The notes beneath the pieces are model-generated. The model was not told the origin of the DNA, ran no database searches, and saw only the letters and a program-made list of their open reading frames with translations. From VRUE01 sp963753245 (GTDB lineage: Bacteria; Actinomycetota; Thermoleophilia; Solirubrobacterales; 70-9), in assembly GCA_963753245.1 (NCBI GenBank), contig CAVWBK010000007.1, positions 471,048 to 535,047 of the forward strand: a stretch of 64,000 nucleotides of DNA, in the 5' to 3' direction. Shown in pieces: positions 1-8,700 of the stretch. A program made the position numbers and the translations under genes. Each line of letters begins with the position of its first letter. Positions within the stretch are counted from its first letter, which is position 1.

Positions 1-2943
1 GGTGATGCCCCGGCGGGGGCAGCACTGGGACGACGCCTGCTCGCCGCCTTTGGAGGCGAGCGCTTCCGGGTCGAGCTGCAGCGTCCCTTCTGGCGACGCG
101 ACCGCGCCCGCAACCGCTGGCTCGCCACGCTCGCCGAGCGGCTCGGGGTGCCCTGCGTCGCGACCGGGGACGTCCACTGCCACGACAGCGCTCGCGCCCA
201 GCTCCAGGATGCCCTGGTCGCGGTCGGACTGGGAACCACGTTGGAGGCCTGCGAGCCGCAGCGTCGCGGCAACTCACACGCGGTGCTCGTCGCGCCGGCT
301 GAGATGGTCGAACGCTTCGCCGAGTACCCCGACGCGGTCGCTGAGACCGTGCGGCTCGCTGAGCGCCTGCACTTTGATCTCACCGACGAGCTCGGCTACC
401 GCTATCCAGGCTCTGAGGATCCGGGTGCTGGGCGCAAGCTCGCCGAGATCTGCCGAGTGCGGCTGGCGGAGCGCTACGCGGAGCAGGGGGCCGCTCGCCA
501 AGCTGAGGCAGCGCAGCGGCTCGAGGATGAGCTGAGGACGATTTGCAAGCTCGGTCTCTCCGGCTTCTTTCTGCTTCACCGCGAGCTGCTGGAGTTGGCT
601 CGCGAGGTCGCCCTGCAGGTGCGCGGCCCCGATTCCGCGCGCGCGATCCTGCCGCCCGGCCGCGGTCGCGGCTCGAGCGTCAGCTCGATCGTCTGCTACC
701 TGACCGGCCTCTCCCATATTGACCCGGTGAAGAACCGCCTCTTCGTCGGCCGCTTCCTCAACGAGGAGATCGGGGAGCTCGATGGCGAACGGACGATGCC
801 CGACATCGACCTTGATTTCCCGCGTGACATCCGCGAGGTCCTGATCCCCCGCGTGCACTCGCTCTACGGCAGCGATCGCGCCGCGCTCGTCGCCGCCTTC
901 CCGACCTACCGGCCACGCGGGGCGGTGCGCGACCTCGGCAAGGCACTGGGACTGCCGGAGCAGGAGATCGACCGGGTCGCAAAGACGGTCGGCTTCCATG
1001 AGCGCCGTGCTGAGATCGAACGTGACGCGATCGCCGCGATCGGTGCCCGCCGGGTCGCCTCGTCGGGCTGGCGCGCCCTGCTGGGGCTCTGTGGCGAAGC
1101 GATCGGGCTGCCTCGTCACGCCTCTCAGCATCCGGGGGGGATGGTGATCTCGACCCAGCCCCTGATCGACGTCTGTCCGGTGGTGCCGGCGGCGATGGAG
1201 GGCCGCCAGATCGTCCAGTGGGACAAGGACTCCTGTTCGGATGCCGGCTTTCTCAAGGTCGATCTGCTCGGGTTGGGGATGCTCTCCGCGGTCGAGCGCT
1301 GCGTCGAGGAAGTGGGAAGGACGCGCAACGAGGCGCTCGACCTCTCGCGGATCCGGATCGATGACCCGCAGACCTTCGAATCGATCCAAAGGGCGGAGAC
1401 GACCGGCGTCTTTCAGATCGAGAGCCGCGCCCAGATGCAGATGCTGCCCCGCACCCTGCCCCAGGATCTCGATGACCTCACCGTGCAGGTGGCCCTGGTT
1501 CGCCCCGGCCCAATCCAGGGCGGTGCCATCCACCCATACATCGAGCGCCGCAAGCTGTTGCGCGAGGACCCCTCCTTCAAGGTCCCCTATGCGCACCCGA
1601 GGCTTGAGCCCGTGCTGGCGGAGACGCTCGGCACGATCGTCTACCAAGAGCAGGTGCTCGAAGTGGCGAAGGCGCTGGCGGGTTTCTCGGCGGCCGAAGC
1701 CGAGGGGCTGCGGCGGGCGATGAGCCGCAAGCGCTCCGAGGAGGCGATCGGGCGCTACCACCGCCGCTTCCTGCAGGGCGCCGAGGGCAATGGGGTCGAC
1801 TCGCGCACCGCGCAGAGAGTCTGGGAGGAAATCAAGGGCTTCTCGGGCTTCGGCTTCCCCAAGGCCCACTCGGCTGCCTTTGGTCTACTCGCCTACCAGT
1901 CGGCCTGGCTGCGGGTCCATCGCCCGCCCGAGTTCCTCTGCGCGCTGCTCAACGAGCAGCCGATGGGCTTCTACCCGCCCGACTCGCTGGTCCACGAGGC
2001 CCAGCGGCGGGGGGTGCGGGTCGCCGCGCCTGACGTCAACCTCAGCGCCGTCCTCTGCCATGTCGAACGGCCGCGCGGGGGGCTGCGGGTGCGGGTCGGG
2101 CTCGGCTACGTGAAGGGGGTACGCAAGGAGGAGATGGAGAGCCTCACCGCGGCCCGCGAGGAGGGTGGTCCCTACGTCGGGGTCGCCGACCTCGCCTCGC
2201 GCTCCGGTGTCACCCGCGACGGGCTGGAACGCCTGGCCTGGGCCGGCGCCCTGGACGAGCTCCCGCTGGGCTCCGCCAGTGGGCGCCGAGAAGCGCTCTG
2301 GGGAGCGGGGGTCGCGCCGAGCGCCCGTGGAGCGGGGGAGGGCACCCAGCTGGCGCTGCCCCTTGAGCTGCCAGAGTCACCGACGCTGGAGCCGCTCGGG
2401 GACTGGGAGGAGATGATCGCCGACTACCGCTCAACCGGGATGGTGCTGGGCGAGCACCCGATGTCGATGATGCGCCCCGGCCTCGGGCCCGAGGTGCTGC
2501 GCAGCACCGACCTCGAGCAGGCCGCCGACGGCAGCATCGTCGAGGTCGCCGGCATGGTCGTCGCCCGCCAGCGTCCCGAGACCGCCAAGGGGATCGTCTT
2601 CATGCTCTTTGAGGACGAGCGCGGCACCGTCAACCTGATCGTGCCGCCTCGCGTCTATGAGCGCCACCGCGCCCTGGTCCGAACGGCGCCGATCCTGCGC
2701 GCCAAGGGCCGCCTCGAGCGCCGTGAAGGGACGATCAACGTCCTCGTCTGGGAGCTCGCCGAGCTGCACCGCGCCCCCGCCGTCAAGTCTCCCCAGCTCA
2801 ACCAGCACCCTCGCCAGCGATCGGGAAGTCCCCCGCAGCCGAGTGAGCCCGGCTCCCCAGCGCGCCGGCGCCTGCGCGAGCGCGCCGTCGCCGAGCTGCG
2901 GGCGGTCGCCCCCGCCGCTCACAGCTGGGGACGGCGGGGATAG
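1..2943 (+). CDS. dnaE2: Error-prone DNA polymerase DnaE2, 5'-truncated by window edge
   Basis: Alpha subunit of a C-family replicative-type polymerase used in damage-induced mutagenic synthesis, normally with ImuA/ImuB. The reading frame is open from base 1, so the true start lies outside; 980 codons are visible, against about 1,050-1,100 for the family. The visible part starts late in the PHP domain (ATGDVHCHD near residue 55). The active-site motif PDIDLDF supplies Asp268 and Asp270, and KVDLLGLG supplies the third aspartate near residue 421. A C-terminal OB fold spans about residues 844-890. PolC/DnaE1-type exonuclease insertions are absent and the OB fold follows the HhH region closely, as in DnaE2. 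The last 55 residues are a low-complexity Pro/Arg/Ser-rich extension. Whether imuA/imuB lie upstream cannot be seen. The DnaE2 assignment rather than DnaE1 rests on length and layout. Confidence 0.93.
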   Translation, partial: GDAPAGAALGRRLLAAFGGERFRVELQRPFWRRDRARNRWLATLAERLGVPCVATGDVHCHDSARAQLQDALVAVGLGTTLEACEPQRRGNSHAVLVAPAEMVERFAEYPDAVAETVRLAERLHFDLTDELGYRYPGSEDPGAGRKLAEICRVRLAERYAEQGAARQAEAAQRLEDELRTICKLGLSGFFLLHRELLELAREVALQVRGPDSARAILPPGRGRGSSVSSIVCYLTGLSHIDPVKNRLFVGRFLNEEIGELDGERTMPDIDLDFPRDIREVLIPRVHSLYGSDRAALVAAFPTYRPRGAVRDLGKALGLPEQEIDRVAKTVGFHERRAEIERDAIAAIGARRVASSGWRALLGLCGEAIGLPRHASQHPGGMVISTQPLIDVCPVVPAAMEGRQIVQWDKDSCSDAGFLKVDLLGLGMLSAVERCVEEVGRTRNEALDLSRIRIDDPQTFESIQRAETTGVFQIESRAQMQMLPRTLPQDLDDLTVQVALVRPGPIQGGAIHPYIERRKLLREDPSFKVPYAHPRLEPVLAETLGTIVYQEQVLEVAKALAGFSAAEAEGLRRAMSRKRSEEAIGRYHRRFLQGAEGNGVDSRTAQRVWEEIKGFSGFGFPKAHSAAFGLLAYQSAWLRVHRPPEFLCALLNEQPMGFYPPDSLVHEAQRRGVRVAAPDVNLSAVLCHVERPRGGLRVRVGLGYVKGVRKEEMESLTAAREEGGPYVGVADLASRSGVTRDGLERLAWAGALDELPLGSASGRREALWGAGVAPSARGAGEGTQLALPLELPESPTLEPLGDWEEMIADYRSTGMVLGEHPMSMMRPGLGPEVLRSTDLEQAADGSIVEVAGMVVARQRPETAKGIVFMLFEDERGTVNLIVPPRVYERHRALVRTAPILRAKGRLERREGTINVLVWELAELHRAPAVKSPQLNQHPRQRSGSPPQPSEPGSPARRRLRERAVAELRAVAPAAHSWGRRG

Positions 2944-3009
2944 GAGCAACCGATGCGGTCGAGGGTTCCACTTCTGAAGAGGTGAAGGGCGTTGTCGAGG
3001 TCCCGACCC

Positions 3010-3031
3010 CCGGCGCCCCCGAATGCGCCGG
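3010..3031. terminator. Hairpin between convergent dnaE2 and DUF1905 gene
   Basis: CCGGCGC and GCGCCGG form a perfect 7-bp stem around an 8-base loop, placed between the dnaE2 stop (2943) and the stop of the minus-strand gene (3041). There is no U-run. A two-way terminator is likely but unproven. Confidence 0.45.
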
Positions 3032-3040
3032 CAGCTTCCC

Positions 3041-3346
3041 CTACGCAAGGCGAGACGCTAGCCCACCGCCCTCGAGCCTCTCGGTCAGGGCGATCGTGAC
3101 CCGCTCGCCGGCATGCTTGCCGATCGCGCGCCTCACCGAGGCCTTGATCGGCAGCTTGTGGCGCCCGTCGCCGAGCGCCATGAACGAACTCTGAAACGGC
3201 TCGCCGTTGACCGTTCCGCGGACCTTGACCAGGCCGCGGGTGCCAAAGAACCGCGCCGAGTCGGGCCAGATCACGTAGGTCCAGCCGCCCCTCGCCGGGC
3301 TTCGCTTCAGCCTCGCCGAGAACTCCTCGTCTAGGGCTGGGTTCAA
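3041..3346 (-). CDS. DUF1905 domain protein
   Basis: Small 101-residue protein matching the DUF1905 beta-barrel family: the pattern W-x-Y-V-x-W-P in the N-terminal third, then KVRGTVNG and FQSSFMALGDGRHKLPIKA, then KHAGERVTIAL. No enzymatic function is established for the family. It starts with TTG, and its start overlaps the stop of the upstream HxlR-type gene (TTGA, bases 3346-3343), so the two are translationally coupled and probably cotranscribed. This suggests it acts with, or is controlled by, that regulator. The family resemblance is clear; any role is unknown. Confidence 0.85.
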   Translation of the reverse strand: MNPALDEEFSARLKRSPARGGWTYVIWPDSARFFGTRGLVKVRGTVNGEPFQSSFMALGDGRHKLPIKASVRRAIGKHAGERVTIALTERLEGGGLASRLA

Positions 3347-4047
3347 GCCGGCTGTCCGGCTGCCAGCCGACCGGCCTCGGCGATCGACGCCGGGCAGGGC
3401 TGCGGCATCGGGAAGAGGCCCAGGAAGCGCTCGATCCCCCGCCGCTCGCCCTCGATCGCGACCAGCCCCGAGGCGAGCGCGTCATCGAGGGAGAGCTGGC
3501 CGCTGAGCACCGCGGCCAGGGTGCCGGGATCGGTCTCGATCACACCGTCAGAGCCGACCCCGTCCTCGCGTTCGAGCGCCAGCCGGCCGGCGGTGATGAG
3601 GACGTGGAAGCGATCCGCGCCGAGCCGCAGCTCGTAGCTGCTCTCGAGCCCCGCGGCCGCCTCGGCGTCAAACAGCGAGCGCAGCGCCAGGACGATCGAG
3701 TCCGGCCCGATCGTCTGCGAGTCCGGCGGGCGGGGCGAGCGCGCCCCCCAGGCGCCGAGTCGGCTCACGATCGGCTCCAGCTCCATGCCCCACTCGGTCA
3801 GCTCATAGACGGCCGAACCGGCGGGCGGCGGCAGCTTGCGCCGCCTGACGACACCGTGCTCCTCGAGCTCCCGCAGGCGCTCTGCAAGGATGTTGGTGCT
3901 CGCCCTCGGCAGGCCTTCGCGCAGGTCGGTGTAGCGCTTGGGGCCGAGCAGCAGTTCGCGCACAACCAGTAAACCCCAGCGCTCTCCGAGTACATCGAGG
4001 GCGTGGGCAAATCGACAGGCCTCGCCGTAGGAGCGTTTGGTCGCCAT
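3343..4047 (-). CDS. HxlR-family regulator with C-terminal SCP2-like domain
   Basis: Winged-helix transcription regulator of 234 residues. Residues 1-105 are a classical HxlR domain: the family cysteine near residue 11 (EACRFAHAL), then WGLLVVRELLLGPKRYTDL and a recognition segment ending in NILAERLRELEEHGVV. Residues about 120-230 resemble the SCP2/sterol-carrier fold (ADRFHVLITAGRLALE; ETDPGTLAAVLSGQLSLDDA), a known fusion that may bind a lipophilic ligand. It is divergent from a DHA2 exporter (4160), and the shared intergenic DNA holds palindromes fitting its operator. It probably represses that exporter and itself. ATG at 4047 is the obvious start. Confidence 0.92.
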   Translation of the reverse strand: MATKRSYGEACRFAHALDVLGERWGLLVVRELLLGPKRYTDLREGLPRASTNILAERLRELEEHGVVRRRKLPPPAGSAVYELTEWGMELEPIVSRLGAWGARSPRPPDSQTIGPDSIVLALRSLFDAEAAAGLESSYELRLGADRFHVLITAGRLALEREDGVGSDGVIETDPGTLAAVLSGQLSLDDALASGLVAIEGERRGIERFLGLFPMPQPCPASIAEAGRLAAGQPA

Positions 4048-4051
4048 GGGG

Positions 4052-4094
4052 ACAACTGTATCGCGTCAGTTGAATTTCACAACTAAATAGTTGT
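4052..4094. promoter_or_regulatory. Palindromic operator region between HxlR regulator and exporter
   Basis: Two related inverted repeats lie between the divergent genes. CAACTG (4053-4058) and CAGTTG (4067-4072) are separated by 8 bases. ACAACTA-AA-TAGTTGT (4079-4094) is a perfect 7-bp palindrome. All use the half-site ACAACT. Half-sites repeated in both directions over the divergent promoters are what a dimeric HxlR protein would bind. Binding by this regulator is inferred. Confidence 0.7.
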
Positions 4095-4159
4095 TTTTTT
4101 GCACTATCTGTTACGGTGCGACCAACCGCCGCCGAACGACGAAAGGAAGAGACCGCGAG

Positions 4160-5653
4160 ATGAACTCCGCAGAAGCCGCAGATCGCAGACGCTGGCTGGC
4201 CCTCTACGTCCTCTGCGGGGGGATGCTGATGATCGTCCTCGACGCGACGATCGTCAACGTCGCCCTGCCCACGATTCAGGACAGTCTCGGCTTCTCGCAG
4301 AGCAACCTGGCCTGGGTGGTCAACGCCTACCTGATCCCCTTCGGCGGCCTGCTTCTGCTCGCCGGACGGATGGGCGACCTGGTCGGCCAGCGGCGTATCT
4401 TTCTCGGCGGGCTGACGGTGTTCACGGTCGCCTCGCTGTTTTGTGCCACAGCCCAGAATCAGGCGATGCTGATCGGCGGCCGCTTTTTCGCCGGTGTCGG
4501 TGGTGCCTTCGCCTCGGCCGTCATCCTGGGCATGATCGTGACCATGTTCCCGACCCCGAGGGAGCAGGCGAAAGCGATCGGTGTCTACGGTTTCGTCGCC
4601 TCCGCCGGCGGCTCGATCGGGCTGCTCGCCGGTGGCGCCCTGACGCAGGCGATCAGCTGGCACTGGATCTTCCTGATCAACCTGCCAATCGGGATCGCGG
4701 TCGCGATCGGCGCCCTGCGCCTGGTCGAGGGACGCCCCGGGATCGGCCTCAAAGAGGGCGCCGACGTCCCTGGTGCGGCGCTGATCACCGGTTCCCTGAT
4801 GATCGGGACCTACGCGATACTCGGGATCAGCCAGCACGGCTGGAGCTCGACCCAGACCCTAGTTCTGAGCCTCGTCTCGGCCGTCCTCTTTGCCGCCTTC
4901 ATCACCAGGCAGGCGCGGATCGCCAACCCGCTGATGCCGTTGCGGCTCTTCCGCTCTGCCAACGTCTCGGGAGCGAACGCGATTCAGGCGTTGGTCGTCG
5001 CTGGGATGTTCGGGATGTTCTTCCTCGGCGCCCTATATCTGCAGCGGATCCTCGGCTATAACGCGCTCGAAGTCGGCTTCGCCTTCCTGCCGGCGACGGT
5101 CCTGATGGGGACGATGTCGCTCGGATTCTCCGAAAAGTTGATCATGCGCTTCGGCCCGAAGACGACCCTGATCCCGGGGGTCGCGGCGATCGGCGTCGGT
5201 TTGCTGCTCTTTGCCCGCACCCCGGTCGACGGCAGCTACCTGCGTGACCTGCTCGCGCCGATGCTCCTGGTCGGGCTTGGGGTGGGCACCGCCTTCCCGT
5301 CGCTGATGACGCTGGCGATGTCGGGGTCGACCCCAAGCGACTCCGGGCTGGCCTCGGGCGTCGTCAACACCAGCATGCAGGTGGGCGGGGCAATCGGGCT
5401 CGCGGTGCTGGCGACGGTCGCCAGCGAGCGCACCAACGGCCAGATATCGGCCGGCGCCTCCAACCTGGCCGCCCTCAACTCCGGCTATCACCTCGCCTAC
5501 CTGATCGGAGCGGCGCTGGTTGCCGTCGCCCTCGCGATCGCGGCCCTCGCGCTCCGCGCTCCGGCGCCGATGCCGGCCGAGGCGATGGCCGAAGCGGAGA
5601 GTCCATCGGCCATCGAGAACCAGCCCGAGCAGGCATACGCGGAGCCCGCCTAA
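4160..5653 (+). CDS. DHA2-family (EmrB/QacA) multidrug exporter
   Basis: Proton-driven major facilitator of about 497 residues with the 14-helix DHA2 layout. TM1 contains the family motif LDATIVNVALPTIQ, followed by WVVNAYLI and GRMGDLVGQRR (motif A between TM2 and TM3). The C-terminal 25 residues are acidic and hydrophilic. The reading frame is open further upstream, but ATG 4160 is chosen because it follows the purine-rich GAAAGGAAGAGA and is right for a short cytoplasmic N terminus before TM1. It is transcribed away from the HxlR-type regulator at 4047 with palindromes between, a common drug-sensing arrangement. The substrate is unknown. Confidence 0.92.
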   Translation: MNSAEAADRRRWLALYVLCGGMLMIVLDATIVNVALPTIQDSLGFSQSNLAWVVNAYLIPFGGLLLLAGRMGDLVGQRRIFLGGLTVFTVASLFCATAQNQAMLIGGRFFAGVGGAFASAVILGMIVTMFPTPREQAKAIGVYGFVASAGGSIGLLAGGALTQAISWHWIFLINLPIGIAVAIGALRLVEGRPGIGLKEGADVPGAALITGSLMIGTYAILGISQHGWSSTQTLVLSLVSAVLFAAFITRQARIANPLMPLRLFRSANVSGANAIQALVVAGMFGMFFLGALYLQRILGYNALEVGFAFLPATVLMGTMSLGFSEKLIMRFGPKTTLIPGVAAIGVGLLLFARTPVDGSYLRDLLAPMLLVGLGVGTAFPSLMTLAMSGSTPSDSGLASGVVNTSMQVGGAIGLAVLATVASERTNGQISAGASNLAALNSGYHLAYLIGAALVAVALAIAALALRAPAPMPAEAMAEAESPSAIENQPEQAYAEPA

Positions 5654-5987
5654 TCGCTATCCCAACGTTTCGGTGGCACTCGCCGTCGACCCCGAGGACG
5701 CCGAGTGGTTCGAGGCCCGGCTGCGCCGCGCCGGTTGCGCCTGAAGAGAACCGCAACCGCGCCAGGTCGAGGACCTCGGCGATCTCGACAGCGGTCATCC
5801 TCAGCCTCCAGCAGCGCCTCGATCACCTGGAGGCGCTCGGTCGGAGAGCTGCGTGGGCCAGGCCCTGGGTGCCCAGCGACCAGCCCTACGCTCCGGTTCG
5901 GTTGTGCGCGAGCTCGCGGCCCGGCGGGCTGGGCGGGCGCTGCCGTGGATCTTCATCGAGTCGGGCGAAATCCTCAGAAGGGCCCGC
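5654..5987. other. Non-coding gap between convergent exporter and FAD enzyme genes
   Basis: 334 bases with no convincing gene. On the plus strand a short stretch ending at 5744 reads like natural protein (VDPEDAEWFEARLRRAGCA). On the minus strand around 5745-5840, two frames together read ERLQVIEALLEAED and MTAVEIAEVLDLARL, which resembles a broken helix-turn-helix. These may be worn remnants of lost genes. Nothing is intact. Confidence 0.35.
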
Positions 5988-7298
5988 TCAGCCGACCGCC
6001 GTGCGCGCCCGCCCGCTATCGCTCGCCGCCGTCTCGCTGTCGTTGCGATTCCCCCGCGAGTGCCTCAGATTGACGATCAAAGAACGCGGGATTGTGGTCG
6101 CCAGGGTCCTCGCGGGGCCGACCTGGCGGGTGGCAAAGCGATCGAAACGCGCGGCCACCTTTGGGTCGCGGGCGGCGGCGGCGAAAAGTGCCCGTTCGGG
6201 CTTGCTCAGCTTACGCCCGGTCGCGTAGTCATGGATCATGAAGGCGTGGCCGCCGAGCTTGCGTTTGTGCAGGCGGCGGTAGCGCTTAAGTCCCCGTTCC
6301 AGGGACTCCTCTCCACTCAGCGCCGGGGCGAGGCTGTCGGCCAGCCACTCGCCAGACTGAAAGGCCCAGCCGCAGCCGACGCCAAAGAGCGGGTCGGCTG
6401 CCATCGCGGCGTCACCGACCAGCGCCAGGCCAGGCACGCTGGGCACCCTTATCCGGTTCGGCATGTCGATCTTGCCGAGCACCGAATCGACCAGTCGGGC
6501 CGAGCCGATCGGTGGCCCCTCGGGCAACGCTCCGATGTAGGAGACCAGGGCCGCGGTCGGGTCGTTTTTGAACTCTGGCAATAGCTCCTTGGTCGGCATC
6601 GCCGCATAGAAGACGAGGTCGCTGTCGGTCGGGAAGGCCGCCCCCCAGTGGGGATCGAGCATCCAGATCGAGCCGTCGGGGGCGTATCTGGGCATCTCGC
6701 CCTCGAAGTAGCCGCCGTAGGCGAAGCGCCCGTGGGGAAGCACCTTTTCAGCGACCCCCGAGAGCTCGGCGATCTTCGAGTCCCGTCCATCGGCGCCGAT
6801 CACGAGCCTGGAGCGCAGTTCGGTCTCCTCGCCATTGGGCGCGCGCACCACGACTCCGGAGAAGGCCTCGCCATCGCGCAGCAGGCGTTGGGCACTGCGG
6901 CCGAGCATCATCTCGACCCCCTCGGTGGCGCCGGCGGCCTCGCGGACCAGCGGATCGAGGATCTCACGGCGCAGGTTGACCGCCAGTCCCGCCTTCTGCG
7001 GCGGCGCTTCGATCCAACCCCAACGGGTCCAGGCGTGCATCCGTGAGCGCACCCCGCCAGCTTCCATGATCGGCTCCAGCAGGCCCAGCCTTTCGATCGT
7101 CGGCACGGCGGAGGCCTGGATGTAGTGGGTGCAGACACGCTTGAAGGAACCCGGGTCGGGTTGTTTCTCGACCACCGCGACCCGCGCCCCGGCGCGGGCG
7201 AGCAGGATCGCGGTGCTGCAACCGGCGAGGCTGCCGCCGACGATCACGGCGTCGTAGTCGGTTGAGCTGTTGTTCCGGTCGACTGCTGAGTTGCTCAT
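5988..7298 (-). CDS. FAD-dependent monooxygenase / geranylgeranyl-reductase-like oxidoreductase
   Basis: Group A flavoprotein of about 436 residues. It has a Rossmann FAD-binding loop VIVGGSLAGCSTA at about residues 19-31, the DG motif VIGADGRDS near residue 170, and a C-terminal GD motif ALVGDAAMAADPLFG near residue 295, the order seen in NAD(P)H-dependent aromatic hydroxylases and the geranylgeranyl reductase superfamily. GGAGG lies 7 bases before ATG 7298, favouring it over the GTG one codon upstream. The gene is divergent from a PadR regulator, which suggests phenolic or xenobiotic induction, since PadR proteins often control phenolic-acid metabolism. Substrate and exact reaction cannot be read. 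The last 25 residues are hydrophilic and beyond the usual fold. Confidence 0.88.
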   Translation of the reverse strand: MSNSAVDRNNSSTDYDAVIVGGSLAGCSTAILLARAGARVAVVEKQPDPGSFKRVCTHYIQASAVPTIERLGLLEPIMEAGGVRSRMHAWTRWGWIEAPPQKAGLAVNLRREILDPLVREAAGATEGVEMMLGRSAQRLLRDGEAFSGVVVRAPNGEETELRSRLVIGADGRDSKIAELSGVAEKVLPHGRFAYGGYFEGEMPRYAPDGSIWMLDPHWGAAFPTDSDLVFYAAMPTKELLPEFKNDPTAALVSYIGALPEGPPIGSARLVDSVLGKIDMPNRIRVPSVPGLALVGDAAMAADPLFGVGCGWAFQSGEWLADSLAPALSGEESLERGLKRYRRLHKRKLGGHAFMIHDYATGRKLSKPERALFAAAARDPKVAARFDRFATRQVGPARTLATTIPRSLIVNLRHSRGNRNDSETAASDSGRARTAVG

Positions 7299-7330
7299 CA
7301 CTCCACCTCCGCATAATGCCGCTGACTGAC

Positions 7331-7350
7331 AGTGCGTCGCGTACTATACG
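7331..7350. promoter_or_regulatory. Candidate padR promoter/operator in divergent intergenic region
   Basis: The 58-base gap between the FAD enzyme and padR holds the imperfect inverted repeat AGTGCG-TCG-CGTACT (7331-7345) followed by TATACG. The -10-like element TACTAT/TATACG ends only about 7-10 bases before the padR ATG, so padR may be transcribed without a leader. PadR binding here is inferred. Confidence 0.4.
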
Positions 7351-7356
7351 CTCTGA

Positions 7357-7902
7357 ATGATGGAAAGCAATTCGACCACAGCGAGCAAGCACCTGATTCG
7401 CCTGACGACTACCTCCTACGCGCTGCTGGCGCTCCTTGACCAACTCGGCCCGGCGACTTCATACGACATCAAGCAGGCGCTGGAGAAATCGATCGAGAAC
7501 TTCTGGCCCGTTCCCCATACCACCGCCTATGAGGAGCCTGCCCGGCTCGCCGAGGGCGGTTACCTCTCGGTCGAGCAGGAGGCAGGCGGGCGCCGTCGCA
7601 AGAGTTACGCGCTGACCGCGGCCGGGCGCGAGGCGCTGGCAACCTGGGCCGCCGAGCCGAGCGCCGCCCCACCGCAGCTGCGCGACGAACTGATGCTCAA
7701 GGTCTTTGCCGGCGCCGACCCGGCGGCTCTGACCGAGTCAAGGGTCCAGTGGCACCGAGCCAAGCTCGAGGAGCTGCGCGGCTACCTGGTCGAGGTTCGC
7801 GCGGCCGCTGGCTGGGAGCGTTCGGAGCGCACCCTTATCGTCGGTGTAGCGTTTCACGAGATGATGCTCGGCCTGCTCGAACACCTGCGGACGGGGACCT
7901 AA
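7357..7902 (+). CDS. PadR-family transcriptional regulator
   Basis: 181-residue regulator. The N-terminal winged helix (about residues 18-95) shows the PadR pattern: YALLALLDQLGPATSYDIKQ, the hinge residues WPVPHTTAY, then LAEGGYLSVEQ and a wing with RRRKSYALTAAGREAL. The C-terminal part (about 105-178) is the helical dimerisation domain (DELMLKVFAG, VQWHRAKLEELRGYL). Two ATG codons occur in tandem at 7357 and 7360, with no evident ribosome site, fitting a leaderless message. It is divergent from the FAD enzyme, its likely target. Three bases separate it from the secreted protein gene at 7906, so the two may be cotranscribed. Confidence 0.92.
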   Translation: MMESNSTTASKHLIRLTTTSYALLALLDQLGPATSYDIKQALEKSIENFWPVPHTTAYEEPARLAEGGYLSVEQEAGGRRRKSYALTAAGREALATWAAEPSAAPPQLRDELMLKVFAGADPAALTESRVQWHRAKLEELRGYLVEVRAAAGWERSERTLIVGVAFHEMMLGLLEHLRTGT

Positions 7903-7905
7903 ACG

Positions 7906-8700
7906 GTGCATGGCGCCGCTCGCATCCTCGCTCTCGCTGTGCTCGGCGCCCTGGCGCTCCTCGGCGTCGCCGAGGCCGAAGTCATCGGCGGCGGCAACGT
8001 TCGGGTCTCCTTCCAGGGCGGGATCAAGCCGCGCGATTTGCCGCGCGGTGAATCGGTGCCGGTCGCGCTGCACGTCGCCGGCACGGTGCGCCCGCTCGCC
8101 GGCCGTCGCCCCGCGGCGCTGAGGAGGGTGACCGTGGCGATCAACCGCCACGGGATCGTCTCGACCCACGGTCTGCCCTCCTGTCCGCTGCGCCGCCTCA
8201 AAGGGACCACTACTCAACAGGCGCTTGAGCTCTGCCGCGGGGCTCTGGTCGGCACCGGTCACTTCCGGGCCCACGTTGAAATTCCCGAAGGTGCCCCATT
8301 TCCCGCTCGCGGGCGAATGCTTGCCTTCTCGACCGTGAGCGGCGGGCACCGGGCCCTGGTGGCCCAGGTCTATGGCACCGACCCCGTACCGATCTCGCAG
8401 GTGCTTCCGATCAGCATCGGGCAGCGGCGACAGGGCGGCTTCGACGCGACCCTCTCAGTTGAGATGCCAAGGGTCGGCAACAAGTGGGGCTATGTCACCG
8501 GCTTCAATATGACCTTCCACCGCCGCTACCGCTATCGCGGGCGTCTGCTCAGCTTCCTCTCGGCCAGCTGTCCGGCGCCGGCGGGGATCGGCAAGGCTCC
8601 ATTCAGGGCGGCGCGCGGTACCTATTACCTCTCCGGTGGCACCGTGTTGAGCAGAGTGGTCAACGGTAGCTGCGCGGTGCGCAGGGCGCCCCCCGGTTAG
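7906..8700 (+). CDS. Secreted four-cysteine protein of unknown function (paralogue of 52120-52902)
   Basis: 264 residues with a Sec signal peptide (hydrophobic core ILALAVLGALALLG, cleavage near AEA). It starts with GTG three bases after the padR stop; an ATG at 7910 is in another frame. It aligns along its whole length with the protein at 52120-52902: FQGGIKPRDLPRGESVPVA matches VDGGITPKVLPRDHLAPVA, and both have RHGL..CP, QAL..C.GALVG.G, YRG..LSFLSASCP and a final SC. Four cysteines are therefore conserved, probably as two disulfides. I recognise no named domain. The gene converges on the double-TetR gene, and both stops lie in the four bases 8697-8700. Confidence 0.8.
   Translation: MHGAARILALAVLGALALLGVAEAEVIGGGNVRVSFQGGIKPRDLPRGESVPVALHVAGTVRPLAGRRPAALRRVTVAINRHGIVSTHGLPSCPLRRLKGTTTQQALELCRGALVGTGHFRAHVEIPEGAPFPARGRMLAFSTVSGGHRALVAQVYGTDPVPISQVLPISIGQRRQGGFDATLSVEMPRVGNKWGYVTGFNMTFHRRYRYRGRLLSFLSASCPAPAGIGKAPFRAARGTYYLSGGTVLSRVVNGSCAVRRAPPG

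Noticed and set aside
274..1869. 531-residue minus-strand open frame opposite dnaE2
   Set aside because: Composition (Arg, Leu, Gly, Ala and Asp rich with no motif) is that of a GC-rich antisense shadow; dnaE2 is certain.
5853..6584. 243-residue plus-strand open frame overlapping the FAD enzyme
   Set aside because: Runs antisense to the catalytic GD-motif region of a clear flavoprotein and shows no family pattern.
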